From: VGEM01 sp033764265
GTDB lineage: Bacteria; Pseudomonadota; Alphaproteobacteria; Rhodospirillales; Rhodospirillaceae
NCBI GenBank assembly: GCA_033764265.1
Contig: JANRJB010000104.1
Coordinates: 1-18,726 of the forward strand
Length of the DNA: 18,726 nt
Direction: 5' to 3'
Shown here: in pieces, positions 7,633 through 13,463 of the stretch
Layout: every line of letters starts with the position of its first letter
Numbering within the stretch: the first letter of the stretch is position 1
Notes under the pieces: model-generated
Databases searched by the model: none
What the model was told of the DNA's origin: nothing
What the model saw: only the letters and a program-made list of their open reading frames with translations
Made by a program: the position numbers and the translations under genes

Positions 7633-7668
7633 GTCCGAGAACAAAACATCGCAGGGAGGGACGTCACG

Positions 7669-8013
7669 ATGGCCGAGGCCGCGAAGAAGCCGGTGAAACT
7701 GCCGCGCACCGCCAAGGGCAAGAAGCCGGTCTATTTCGATTCCACCACCGACAAGCTGCTGTCGATGGTGCTGACGCTGATGGGCGAACTGTCAGTCGTG
7801 CGCGACCGGCTCGATACCGTCGAGCGGCTGGCCGAGAAGGCCAAGGTGTTCAAGGTCGAGGACATCGAGACCTACGACATTCCCGAAGAGGTCAACAAGA
7901 TCCGCATGGAACGCCGCGCCGCCTATATCGCGCGCGTGCTGAAGTGCGTGCAGGACGAACTCGACGCGCTGCAGCAGCAGGGCGAAACCACCAACGTCGA
8001 ACTGCCGAAGTAG
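7669..8013 (+). CDS. Small conserved protein SP3 (paralogue 3 of 3)
   Basis: This 114-aa protein is the most diverged member of the SP family. It keeps KGKKPVYFD (16-24), GELSVVRDRLDTVERL (39-54), a VEDIETYDIPEEV segment (64-76) and ERRAAYIARVLKC (81-93). In place of SP2's basic tail it ends with a short acidic and Gln-rich stretch. It has an excellent AGGGAGGG ribosome-binding site and sits directly behind MT2, which is the strongest evidence that SP proteins work with the MT family. No signal peptide or transmembrane segment is visible, and the long amphipathic helices suggest oligomerisation. I do not recognise the family and assign no function. Confidence 0.8.
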   Translation: MAEAAKKPVKLPRTAKGKKPVYFDSTTDKLLSMVLTLMGELSVVRDRLDTVERLAEKAKVFKVEDIETYDIPEEVNKIRMERRAAYIARVLKCVQDELDALQQQGETTNVELPK

Positions 8014-8029
8014 GCGCGGCTTGCACCGC

Positions 8030-8057
8030 CGGCGCGAACGCGCTTGCGCCGACTTTT
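8030..8057 (+). terminator. Possible Rho-independent terminator after SP3
   Basis: A 6-bp GC stem (CGGCGC at 8030-8035 and GCGCCG at 8046-8051) with a 10-nt loop is followed closely by TTTT at 8054-8057. The T-run is short, so termination strength is doubtful, but it sits between the MT2-SP3 unit and the toxin-antitoxin genes where a terminator would be expected. Confidence 0.35.
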
Positions 8058-8100
8058 GACATTTGGCATTATTTCTGCGCCACGTGTCACAGAGGATCGA

Positions 8101-8589
8101 ATGGCCAACCGACCGGTCGCACCCGAACCGCGCCAGGCCGAACCACCGTGGATCGGCCGCGCCATCGCGCTGCTGGGCGGTCCGGGCGTGGTGAAGCCAC
8201 GGGCGGCAACGCCGCTCGGGCTGCATGCCGTATTGGCCGCCGGGCTGCCTGGGGCCGCCCTGGTCCACTTGAGGGGCAACCTGATCAGGATCGCGCCGGA
8301 GACCGCGTTCGCGCGCGCGATCGGCGTCAGTACCCGCACGTTCCACCGCCAAAGGCAGGCGCCGCGCAAGCGCATGAGCGCCGAACAAAGCGGGCGGACC
8401 TGGAAGTTCGCGGAAATCCTGTCGCGCGCGACCGAGGTGTTCGGCTCGCAGGAGGCCGCCGAGGAGTGGCTTGAGCGCGCCGCGATCGGGCTCGACCAGC
8501 AGCGACCCATCGACCTGTTGTCGACGCCGCCCGGCACGCGTCTGGTCGAAGACCTGCTGGAGCGCATGGCCTACGGGGTTTATGCGTGA
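8101..8589 (+). CDS. Xre/MbcA/ParS-type antitoxin of a RES toxin (DUF2384 toxin-binding domain)
   Basis: This 162-aa protein fits the Xre-like antitoxin family that partners RES toxins. Its N-terminal two thirds include a helix-turn-helix-like region (ETAFARAIGVSTRTFHRQ, about 67-84). The C-terminal 55-60 residues have the toxin-binding layout: EILSRATEVFGSQEAAEEWL, then RPIDLLSTPPGTRLVEDLLERMAYGVYA (about 135-162). I chose the ATG at 8101, preceded by AGAGGA, rather than an ATG at 8044 that would add 19 residues and overlap the possible promoter and terminator region. The TGA overlaps the toxin GTG. It should neutralise the RES toxin by blocking its active site with the C-terminus and autoregulate the operon. 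Confidence 0.88.
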   Translation: MANRPVAPEPRQAEPPWIGRAIALLGGPGVVKPRAATPLGLHAVLAAGLPGAALVHLRGNLIRIAPETAFARAIGVSTRTFHRQRQAPRKRMSAEQSGRTWKFAEILSRATEVFGSQEAAEEWLERAAIGLDQQRPIDLLSTPPGTRLVEDLLERMAYGVYA

Positions 8590-9086
8590 CGCCGCTTCCG
8601 CCGCCGCTGGGGTCCGGCGCGTGGTGGGCCTGGCGCATCGATCCTCGCCCGCTGGCCGGCACCTGGGACAGCGGCGAAGGCGCCTATCGCGTCGGCGGAC
8701 GATGGAACAGCCGCGGCGTGCGGGCGGTGTACTGCTCGCTGGACCCGGCCACGGCGATCCTTGAGGTCGCCGTTCACAAGGGGTTCCGCGCGCTCGACAC
8801 GGTGCCTCATGTGTTGACGGCCCTGCGCATCCTCAACCCCGCCGACGTTTTCGTCGTCGATGCGGCGGCGATTCCCGATCCGCAGTGGCTTCGCCCCGGG
8901 CTGCCGACCGACCAACAGCAGCGATATGGCGATGCGTTGCTGGGCCGGCATTCCATGGTGCTGATCCCCAGCGTCGTCTCGCGGCACAGCTGGAACGCGA
9001 TTTTCGAGCGCGGGGCCGGCGCCGGCGCTTACGCCCTGGTGTCGCAGGAAGAGTTTGTGCTCGATCCGCGACTGCACGTGCGCTGA
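8586..9086 (+). CDS. RES-domain toxin (NAD+-consuming)
   Basis: This 166-aa protein matches the RES family in length. The name-giving conserved residues are present: Arg17 (WAWRIDP), Glu60 (ATAILEVAVH) and Ser129 (MVLIPSVVS), along with GAYRVGGRWNSRGVRAVYCS (33-52), which is strongly typical. Characterised RES toxins degrade intracellular NAD+ and arrest growth. It starts with GTG inside the antitoxin stop (GTGA, 4-nt overlap), a normal translationally coupled arrangement with the antitoxin first. It converges on the amidotransferase gene only 19 nt away. No key residue is missing, so the toxin is probably functional. Confidence 0.92.
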   Translation: MTPLPPPLGSGAWWAWRIDPRPLAGTWDSGEGAYRVGGRWNSRGVRAVYCSLDPATAILEVAVHKGFRALDTVPHVLTALRILNPADVFVVDAAAIPDPQWLRPGLPTDQQQRYGDALLGRHSMVLIPSVVSRHSWNAIFERGAGAGAYALVSQEEFVLDPRLHVR

Positions 9087-9094
9087 GTGACCCG

Positions 9095-9118
9095 CGCGCC
9101 GCCGCTTACGCCGGCGCG
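9095..9118. terminator. Hairpin at a convergent gene junction
   Basis: A perfect 7-bp stem (CGCGCCG and CGGCGCG) with a 10-nt loop lies between and partly inside the convergent RES and amidotransferase 3' ends; the amidotransferase stop is in the loop. It could act as a bidirectional terminator, but there is no T-run on either side. Confidence 0.25.
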
Positions 9119-9924
9119 AACGGCACGATGCGCGGCGGGGCGTCGAGCCTCGAGACGAGCAGGTGCCCGGTGTCGACCGCGGTCCAGCTGCCCTCGTCGG
9201 CGTCGAGCGGCTCGGACACCACCATCAACCGCTCGCCGTCGCGCGCCCCGCTGTCACGGGCGCCGCTGTCACGGGCCCCGCTGTCACGGGCAAAGTACAG
9301 CGACGGCGGCTCGGGGTCGGAGGCGTAGCGCAGCGCGTAGATGGTGCGCCCGTCGCTGAGCGCCGCGGTCATGCGAAACGGCTCGTCGGTGCCGGCGCGC
9401 GCCATCTCGTCCAGCACCAGGCGCACGGCCCGCGCCAGCGCCCGCGGCGGGTCGTGGTCCAGCCCCTGGCCGAACAGCAGGTAGAAGAACGCCTCGGAAT
9501 CGGTGGTGCCGACGCGGGCGTTGTAGACGTCGTCGGGGATGGCCGCGTCGAGGCGCCGGCGCACCTTTTCGTAGCCGCCGATCTGGCCGTTGTGCATGAA
9601 GATCCAGCGGCCATGCGCGAACGGGTGGCAGTTGGCGATCGACGCCGCGGTGCCGGTCGAGGCGCGCACGTGGGCGAAGAACAGCCGCGAGCGGATCTGA
9701 TGGGCCAGGCTGCGCAGGTTGGGATCGTTCCAGGCCGGCCGCGTTTCGCGGTACAGACCGGGCAAATCGCGCTCGCCGTACCAGCCGATGCCCGAGCCGT
9801 CGCCGTTGGTCGGCACCCGCGCCCGGCGCGCCGACAGGCTTTGACGCACCAGCGAATTCTCCGGCTCGTAGATCAGCTTCTCCAGGTAGATCGGCGGTCC
9901 GGCGTAGGTGATCCAGCGGCACAT
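9106..9924 (-). CDS. Class II glutamine amidotransferase domain protein (YafJ/EgtC-like)
   Basis: This 272-aa Ntn-type protein begins MCRWITYAGPP, so Cys2 becomes the N-terminal nucleophile after Met removal. Further class II GATase marks are GDGSGIGWYG (41-50), FFAHVRASTG (82-91), NCHPF (98-102), FMHNGQIGGY (109-118) and TTDSEAFFYLLF (140-151), matching the stand-alone YafJ/EgtC group. In that group EgtC hydrolyses a gamma-glutamyl bond in ergothioneine synthesis, but most members lack an assigned reaction and no egt gene is nearby. An unusual (ARDSG)x3 insertion occupies about residues 212-226, encoded by a 15-bp tandem repeat. The gene follows the TrkH-type gene after 19 nt on the same strand and is probably co-transcribed with it. 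The substrate is unknown. Confidence 0.88.
   Translation of the reverse strand: MCRWITYAGPPIYLEKLIYEPENSLVRQSLSARRARVPTNGDGSGIGWYGERDLPGLYRETRPAWNDPNLRSLAHQIRSRLFFAHVRASTGTAASIANCHPFAHGRWIFMHNGQIGGYEKVRRRLDAAIPDDVYNARVGTTDSEAFFYLLFGQGLDHDPPRALARAVRLVLDEMARAGTDEPFRMTAALSDGRTIYALRYASDPEPPSLYFARDSGARDSGARDSGARDGERLMVVSEPLDADEGSWTAVDTGHLLVSRLDAPPRIVPFAPA
9246..9290 (-). repeat. 15-bp tandem repeat (3 units) inside the amidotransferase gene
   Basis: Three adjacent 15-bp units (9246-9260, 9261-9275, 9276-9290) of the form C[C/G]CCGCTGTCACGGG differ at one position. In the minus-strand frame they encode ARDSG three times. The unit length is a multiple of three, so copy number changes would keep the reading frame. 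Confidence 0.95.
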
Positions 9925-9943
9925 GCGGCGCGCCCCCTGCCCG

Positions 9944-11392
9944 TCAGGCCCGCCAGAAGTGGCGGGTAAACAGCACCAAAATGGTGAACAGCTCGAGCCG
10001 GCCCAGGATCATGGCGAAGGCGAACAGCCACTTGGCCGTCTCCGAAACCGACTGATAGTTGCCGACCGGCCCCAGGATCGGCCCGAGGCCCGGGCCAGCG
10101 TTCGACAGGCTGGCGGCCACGCCGGAGAAACTGGAGACCAGGTCGAGGCCGGTGGCCGACACCATCAGCGACAGCACCACCAGGCTGGTGAGGTAGGTGA
10201 ACACGAACACCAGCACCGAATTGACCACCTCGGGCGTGATCGGCAGCTCGTTGTAGCGCTGATGGAACACGCCGTGGGGCGTGACGATGCTGTGCATGTG
10301 CTTGCGCGCCTGGCCCCAGATCACCAGAAAGCGCAGCATCTTTATGCCGCCCGAGGTCGAGCCGGTGCAGCCGCCGACCGACAGCAGCACGGCGAACACC
10401 GCCACCGGATAGGCGCCCCACTGGGTGTAGTCGGCGGTGGCGAAGCCGGTGGTTGTGACGATGGAAACGATGTTGAAGGCGGATTGGCGGAACGCCTCCC
10501 ACACCGCGAAGTCGCGGTCGGCGACCAGCCACGCGGTGGTGGTGAGGATGAAGAACGCCAGCGTCGCCATCAGGAAACGCACCTGCTGATCCTGCACCAG
10601 CGCGCGCCAGCTGCCCTTGACCATGCGCAAGTACAGGCCGAACGGCAGCGCGCCCAGGATCATGAACAGCACCGCGTTCCACAGCACGATCTCGCCCGGC
10701 CAGTTGGCCAGCGACTTGTCGGAGGTGGAAAACCCGCCGGTCGACACGGTGGCCATGGCGTGGGTGACCGCGTCGAACCAGTCCATGCCGCCGATGCTGT
10801 AGCCGGCGGTGCAAAGCGCCAGCAAAACCAGATAGACGATGCCGGTCACGACGGTGATCTGGCGGGCGCGCGGCAGCACCTTGTCCATGGTGTCGGAGGA
10901 TTCGGTCTTCATCAGCTGCATGCCGCCGATGCCCAGAAACGGCAGGATGGCGATGGCCATGACGATGATGCCGTAGCCGCCGATCAGGTGCAGCAGCGCC
11001 CGCCACAACAGGATGCCCGGCGCCATGGTGTCCAGGCCCGACATCACCGACGAACCGGTGGTGGTGAGCCCCGAGGCCGCCTCGAAGAAACTGCCGCCCA
11101 GGCTGAGTTCGATGTCGGCGAAGCGGAACGGCAGCGCCGAGAACACCGTCACCAGCACCCAGGCCGAGGCGGTGAGAATGAAACCCTGCTTGAGCGTCAG
11201 CCCGACGCGCGGCCGCGGATTGGACAGCACCAGCGCCATGCCGAAAAACCCGGTGGCCGCCGCCGAGGCCCAGAACGCCAGCCAGTCCGGGTGGCCCGAC
11301 AACAGATCGGCGACCGACGGAATCAGCATGGCGATGGCCAAGCCCGTCAGCAGCAGTCCGTTGATGTGCAGAATGGGCCTGAGGTCAGGCAT
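9944..11392 (-). CDS. trkH: TrkH/TrkG-type potassium uptake transporter subunit
   Basis: This 482-aa integral membrane protein is the ion-conducting subunit of a Trk potassium uptake system in the inner membrane. The four pore-loop filters are visible in order: GLTTTGSS (about residue 110), STGGFST, TTTGFATAD and SNAGPGLG. The N-terminal LRPILHINGLLLTGLAIAML and the GGYGIIVMAIAILPFLGIGGMQL segment are family hallmarks, although the more usual GGMG is GGYG here. The length is typical of TrkH. TrkA, the cytoplasmic NAD-binding regulator, is not in the window. The downstream partner is the YafJ-like amidotransferase. No close Shine-Dalgarno sequence precedes the ATG; translation may depend on the overlapping 16-codon upstream reading frame. 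Confidence 0.94.
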   Translation of the reverse strand: MPDLRPILHINGLLLTGLAIAMLIPSVADLLSGHPDWLAFWASAAATGFFGMALVLSNPRPRVGLTLKQGFILTASAWVLVTVFSALPFRFADIELSLGGSFFEAASGLTTTGSSVMSGLDTMAPGILLWRALLHLIGGYGIIVMAIAILPFLGIGGMQLMKTESSDTMDKVLPRARQITVVTGIVYLVLLALCTAGYSIGGMDWFDAVTHAMATVSTGGFSTSDKSLANWPGEIVLWNAVLFMILGALPFGLYLRMVKGSWRALVQDQQVRFLMATLAFFILTTTAWLVADRDFAVWEAFRQSAFNIVSIVTTTGFATADYTQWGAYPVAVFAVLLSVGGCTGSTSGGIKMLRFLVIWGQARKHMHSIVTPHGVFHQRYNELPITPEVVNSVLVFVFTYLTSLVVLSLMVSATGLDLVSSFSGVAASLSNAGPGLGPILGPVGNYQSVSETAKWLFAFAMILGRLELFTILVLFTRHFWRA

Positions 11393-11435
11393 GAACGGCG
11401 GGCGCGGTGAGCTGCTCCTGGAACGGCGGTGTCAT
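11385..11435 (-). CDS. Possible 16-aa upstream leader peptide overlapping the trkH start
   Basis: An ATG at 11435 opens MTPPFQEQLTAPAVHA, which stops just past the trkH start codon in a different frame. An AAAGG lies 7 nt before this ATG, whereas trkH itself has no ribosome-binding site at normal spacing. This suggests translational coupling or a regulatory upstream reading frame. The peptide is too short for statistical support, so this is tentative. Confidence 0.3.
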   Translation of the reverse strand: MTPPFQEQLTAPAVHA

Positions 11436-11566
11436 AGCATGACCTTTCGCAAAAGTCCGCCGGCAAAGGCCGTTCGCATCGGTATGCGGCCGCCGCCGGG
11501 CGGCAACTTGCCGGGGCGGCGCGAGGCGGCTATACGGGCCGCCCGAACGATGTCGCGCTGAATCCG

Positions 11567-11617
11567 CCCCCGCCCGCACCCCCGACCGCACCCCCGACCG
11601 CACCCCCGACCGCCCCC
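11567..11617 (+). repeat. C-run tandem repeat directly upstream of the thioesterase gene (G-quadruplex/i-motif candidate)
   Basis: Three perfect 12-bp units CGCACCCCCGAC fill 11575-11610. Counting the flanks, five runs of CCCCC occur at 11567, 11579, 11591, 11603 and 11613, spaced 12, 12, 12 and 10 nt. The minus strand therefore has five G5 tracts with loops of 5-7 nt, compatible with a G-quadruplex. The array ends 10 nt before the thioesterase ATG and occupies the place of its ribosome-binding site. The rest of the 11393-11627 divergent gap shows no convincing promoter. Confidence 0.9.
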
Positions 11618-11627
11618 GCCGACCACC

Positions 11628-12062
11628 ATGGCCGAGACGCCCGAAACCCGCGCCGCCTACCGGCACTTCCTGCGCATCCCCACGCGCTGGCGCGACAACG
11701 ACGTCTACCAGCACGTCAACAACACCGAGTACTATTCGTACTTCGACACCGTCATCAACGAATACCTGATCCGCGCCGGCGGCCTGGACTACACGCACGG
11801 CGAGGTGGTCGGCCTGGCGATCGAGACCCAGTGCAAGTTCCACAAGCCGATCAAGTTCCCGCAAGTGGTGGACGCCGGCCTGCGCGTGGGCAAGCTGGGC
11901 AATTCGTCGGTGCGCTACGAGGTCGGCATCTTCATCGCGGGCGACGACGCCTGCGCCGCCCACGGGCACTTCGTGCACGTGTTCGTGCGCCGGCCCGAGA
12001 ACCGCCCGACGCCGATCCCGCCCGCGCTGCGCGCGGCGATGGAAAAACTGCTGGTCGGCTGA
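11628..12062 (+). CDS. 4-hydroxybenzoyl-CoA thioesterase-fold (hotdog) acyl-CoA thioesterase
   Basis: This 144-aa hotdog-fold protein belongs to the 4HBT/YbgC/FadM-like group, which hydrolyses acyl-CoA or aroyl-CoA thioesters. The active-site segment RIPTRWRDNDVYQHVNNTEYYSYFD (about 17-41, given here as the R-D-x-D...H-V-N-N signature with Asp24 or Asp26 as the catalytic candidate) is characteristic, and length and layout are normal for a single-domain member. No Shine-Dalgarno sequence is present because a tandem C-rich repeat abuts the ATG; no other in-frame start is available, so initiation may be leaderless or structure-dependent. The gene heads a likely three-gene unit with the lyase 18 nt downstream and the GFA protein. 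Thioester release from a CoA-bound catabolic intermediate is inferred. Confidence 0.88.
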   Translation: MAETPETRAAYRHFLRIPTRWRDNDVYQHVNNTEYYSYFDTVINEYLIRAGGLDYTHGEVVGLAIETQCKFHKPIKFPQVVDAGLRVGKLGNSSVRYEVGIFIAGDDACAAHGHFVHVFVRRPENRPTPIPPALRAAMEKLLVG

Positions 12063-12080
12063 ACCGAAGGGAACCCGCAC

Positions 12081-12947
12081 ATGAACCCGCACCGCAAGAA
12101 GCTGCGCGACCTGATGGCCCGGCCCGGCATGATCGTCGCGCCCGGCGGCGGCACGCCGCTCGACATCCGCCTGGCCGAGCAGGCCGGCTTCGAGGTCGCC
12201 TACATGACCGGCTACGGCAACGCGTGCGTTCGGTATGGGGTGCCCGACGTGGGCCTGATCGGCTACGGCGAACTGGAAGACACCGTGCGCGCCATGCGCA
12301 TGGTCAGCGACATCCCCCTCATCGTCGACTGCGACACCGGCTACGGCGACATCGCCAACGTCAAGCGCACCGTGCAGGGCATGGAAGCCCTGGGCGCGGC
12401 CGGCGTGCAGATCGAAGACCAGGTGTGGCCCAAGAAGTGCGGCCACATGGACGGCAAGTTCGTCGAGCCGCGCGACGTGGCGGTGCGCAAGGTCAAGGCC
12501 GCGGTCGCCGCCCGCCAGGACCCCGACCTGGTGATCATCGCCCGCACCGACGCGCGCGGGCCGCACGGCATGGAGGAAGCCATGATCCGTGCGCGCGCCT
12601 TCATGGACGCCGGCGCCGACATGATCTTCTTCGACGGCCCGCAGTCGATTGAGGAACTGCACCAGATCTGCGATGCCGGGATCGGCCCGCAGATGGCCAA
12701 CATGTCGGAAACCGGCCTGACGCCGATCCTGTCGGCCAAGGAACTGGAGGCGATCGGCTTCAAGCTGACCATCTGGCCGTCGACCACCTCGCGCATCGCC
12801 GTGCGCCAGGTGTCGGAATTCCTCAAGCACCTGAAGGCGACCGGGGACTCGCGCCCGTGGCTCGACCGCATGGCCTCGCTGGCCGAGACCAACGCCAAGC
12901 TGGGCCTGGGCGACGTGAAGGCGTTCGAGAAAGCCATCACGGGATGA
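12081..12947 (+). CDS. Isocitrate lyase/PEP mutase superfamily lyase (2-methylisocitrate / dimethylmalate lyase-like)
   Basis: This 288-aa protein has the single-domain (beta/alpha)8 length of the PEP mutase/isocitrate lyase superfamily. The metal-binding DCDTGYGD (83-90) and catalytic-loop KKCGHMDGK (118-126, Cys120) are clear, as are VQIEDQVWP and IIARTDA. The KKCGH cysteine marks C-C bond lyases such as 2-methylisocitrate lyase, 2,3-dimethylmalate lyase or oxaloacetate-cleaving relatives rather than PEP mutases. It probably retro-aldol-cleaves a 2-hydroxy-acid. A GAAGGGA ribosome-binding site precedes the start, and the gene follows the thioesterase by 18 nt. PrpB-type activity would fit the MmgE/PrpD gene at 4959, but no methylcitrate synthase is present. 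The exact substrate is unknown. Confidence 0.92.
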   Translation: MNPHRKKLRDLMARPGMIVAPGGGTPLDIRLAEQAGFEVAYMTGYGNACVRYGVPDVGLIGYGELEDTVRAMRMVSDIPLIVDCDTGYGDIANVKRTVQGMEALGAAGVQIEDQVWPKKCGHMDGKFVEPRDVAVRKVKAAVAARQDPDLVIIARTDARGPHGMEEAMIRARAFMDAGADMIFFDGPQSIEELHQICDAGIGPQMANMSETGLTPILSAKELEAIGFKLTIWPSTTSRIAVRQVSEFLKHLKATGDSRPWLDRMASLAETNAKLGLGDVKAFEKAITG

Positions 12948-12957
12948 CCGCCCGACA

Positions 12958-13362
12958 ATGGTCGCCGAGCATCTGAAAACCTACACGGGCGCCTGCCACT
13001 GCGGCGCGGTGCGCTTCGCGGTCGAGGCGCCGGCGCGTGTGACGGTGCAGGACTGCAATTGCTCGATGTGCGCCAAGACCGGCTACCTGCACCTGATCGT
13101 GCCGGGCGACCGCTTCCGCCTTTTGGCCGGCGCGGACATGCTGACCGAGTACCGCTTCAACACCGGCACCGCCCGGCACCTGTTCTGCAAGGTGTGCGGC
13201 ATCAAGACGTTTTATGTGCCGCGCTCGAACCCCGACGGCTATAGCGTCAACCTGCGCTGCCTGGACCGCGACCGCTTCGAGGCCGTGACCGTCGAGCCCT
13301 TCGACGGCCGCAACTGGGAGGCGCACGGCGCGGCGCTCGCCCACCTCAGCCGGCCGGACTGA
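12958..13362 (+). CDS. GFA family (glutathione-dependent formaldehyde-activating enzyme/CENP-V) zinc protein
   Basis: This 134-aa protein carries the GFA/Mss4-like zinc-binding pattern: Cys13 and Cys15 (GACHCGAVRF), Cys33, Cys35 and Cys38 (DCNCSMC), then Cys77 and Cys80 (LFCKVCG). Two structural zinc sites are expected. Family members are often annotated as glutathione-dependent formaldehyde-activating enzymes, but most have no proven reaction. It starts 10 nt after the lyase stop and lacks a strong ribosome-binding site. The last 66 nt plus 37 nt of downstream sequence recur, about 88% identical by hand alignment, at 14807-14909. It converges on MT3. A role in detoxifying formaldehyde from demethylation or methyl-transfer chemistry would suit the methyltransferase-rich context but is speculation. 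Confidence 0.9.
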   Translation: MVAEHLKTYTGACHCGAVRFAVEAPARVTVQDCNCSMCAKTGYLHLIVPGDRFRLLAGADMLTEYRFNTGTARHLFCKVCGIKTFYVPRSNPDGYSVNLRCLDRDRFEAVTVEPFDGRNWEAHGAALAHLSRPD

Positions 13363-13399
13363 ACCTGCCAGATTGAACCGGCCCGGATGTCCGCGCGAA
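13297..13399 (+). repeat. Direct repeat, copy A: GFA 3' end plus downstream tail
   Basis: This 103-nt stretch covers the last 21 codons and stop of the intact GFA gene plus 37 nt of trailer. It matches 14807-14909 in the same orientation at 91 of 103 positions by hand alignment with no gaps. The two copies flank the inverted MT3 gene. Confidence 0.85.
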
Positions 13400-13412
13400 G
13401 CGGGGACATTCC
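13385..13412. terminator. Hairpin between convergent GFA and MT3 genes
   Basis: ATGTCC (13387-13392) pairs with GGACAT (13404-13409). Inside, after a G-G mismatch, CGC pairs with GCG around a GAA loop, and two outer G-C pairs extend it past a bulged T. The position between two convergent genes suits a bidirectional terminator, but no T-run follows. Confidence 0.35.
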
Positions 13413-13463
13413 TGGAACGGATCGCCCCGATGCCGTTGAACCATGCGCTGCGCCTGCAGCAAA

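Noticed and set aside
8056..8089. TTGACA hexamer at 8056 considered as promoter for the Xre/RES module, and a TGACA/TGTCA inverted pair
   Set aside because: There is no acceptable -10 at 16-18 nt from the TTGACA, and 5-bp arms 23 nt apart are not significant.
9908..11410. 500-codon plus-strand open frame antisense to trkH
   Set aside because: The sequence is low-complexity H/Q/R/G, while the opposite strand encodes all four TrkH pore loops.
11385..12830. Long minus-strand open frame through the thioesterase and lyase
   Set aside because: It is an antisense shadow; its Gly/Cys/Arg repeat is only the translation of the C-run tandem repeat. Only the final 16 codons were kept as a separate leader candidate.
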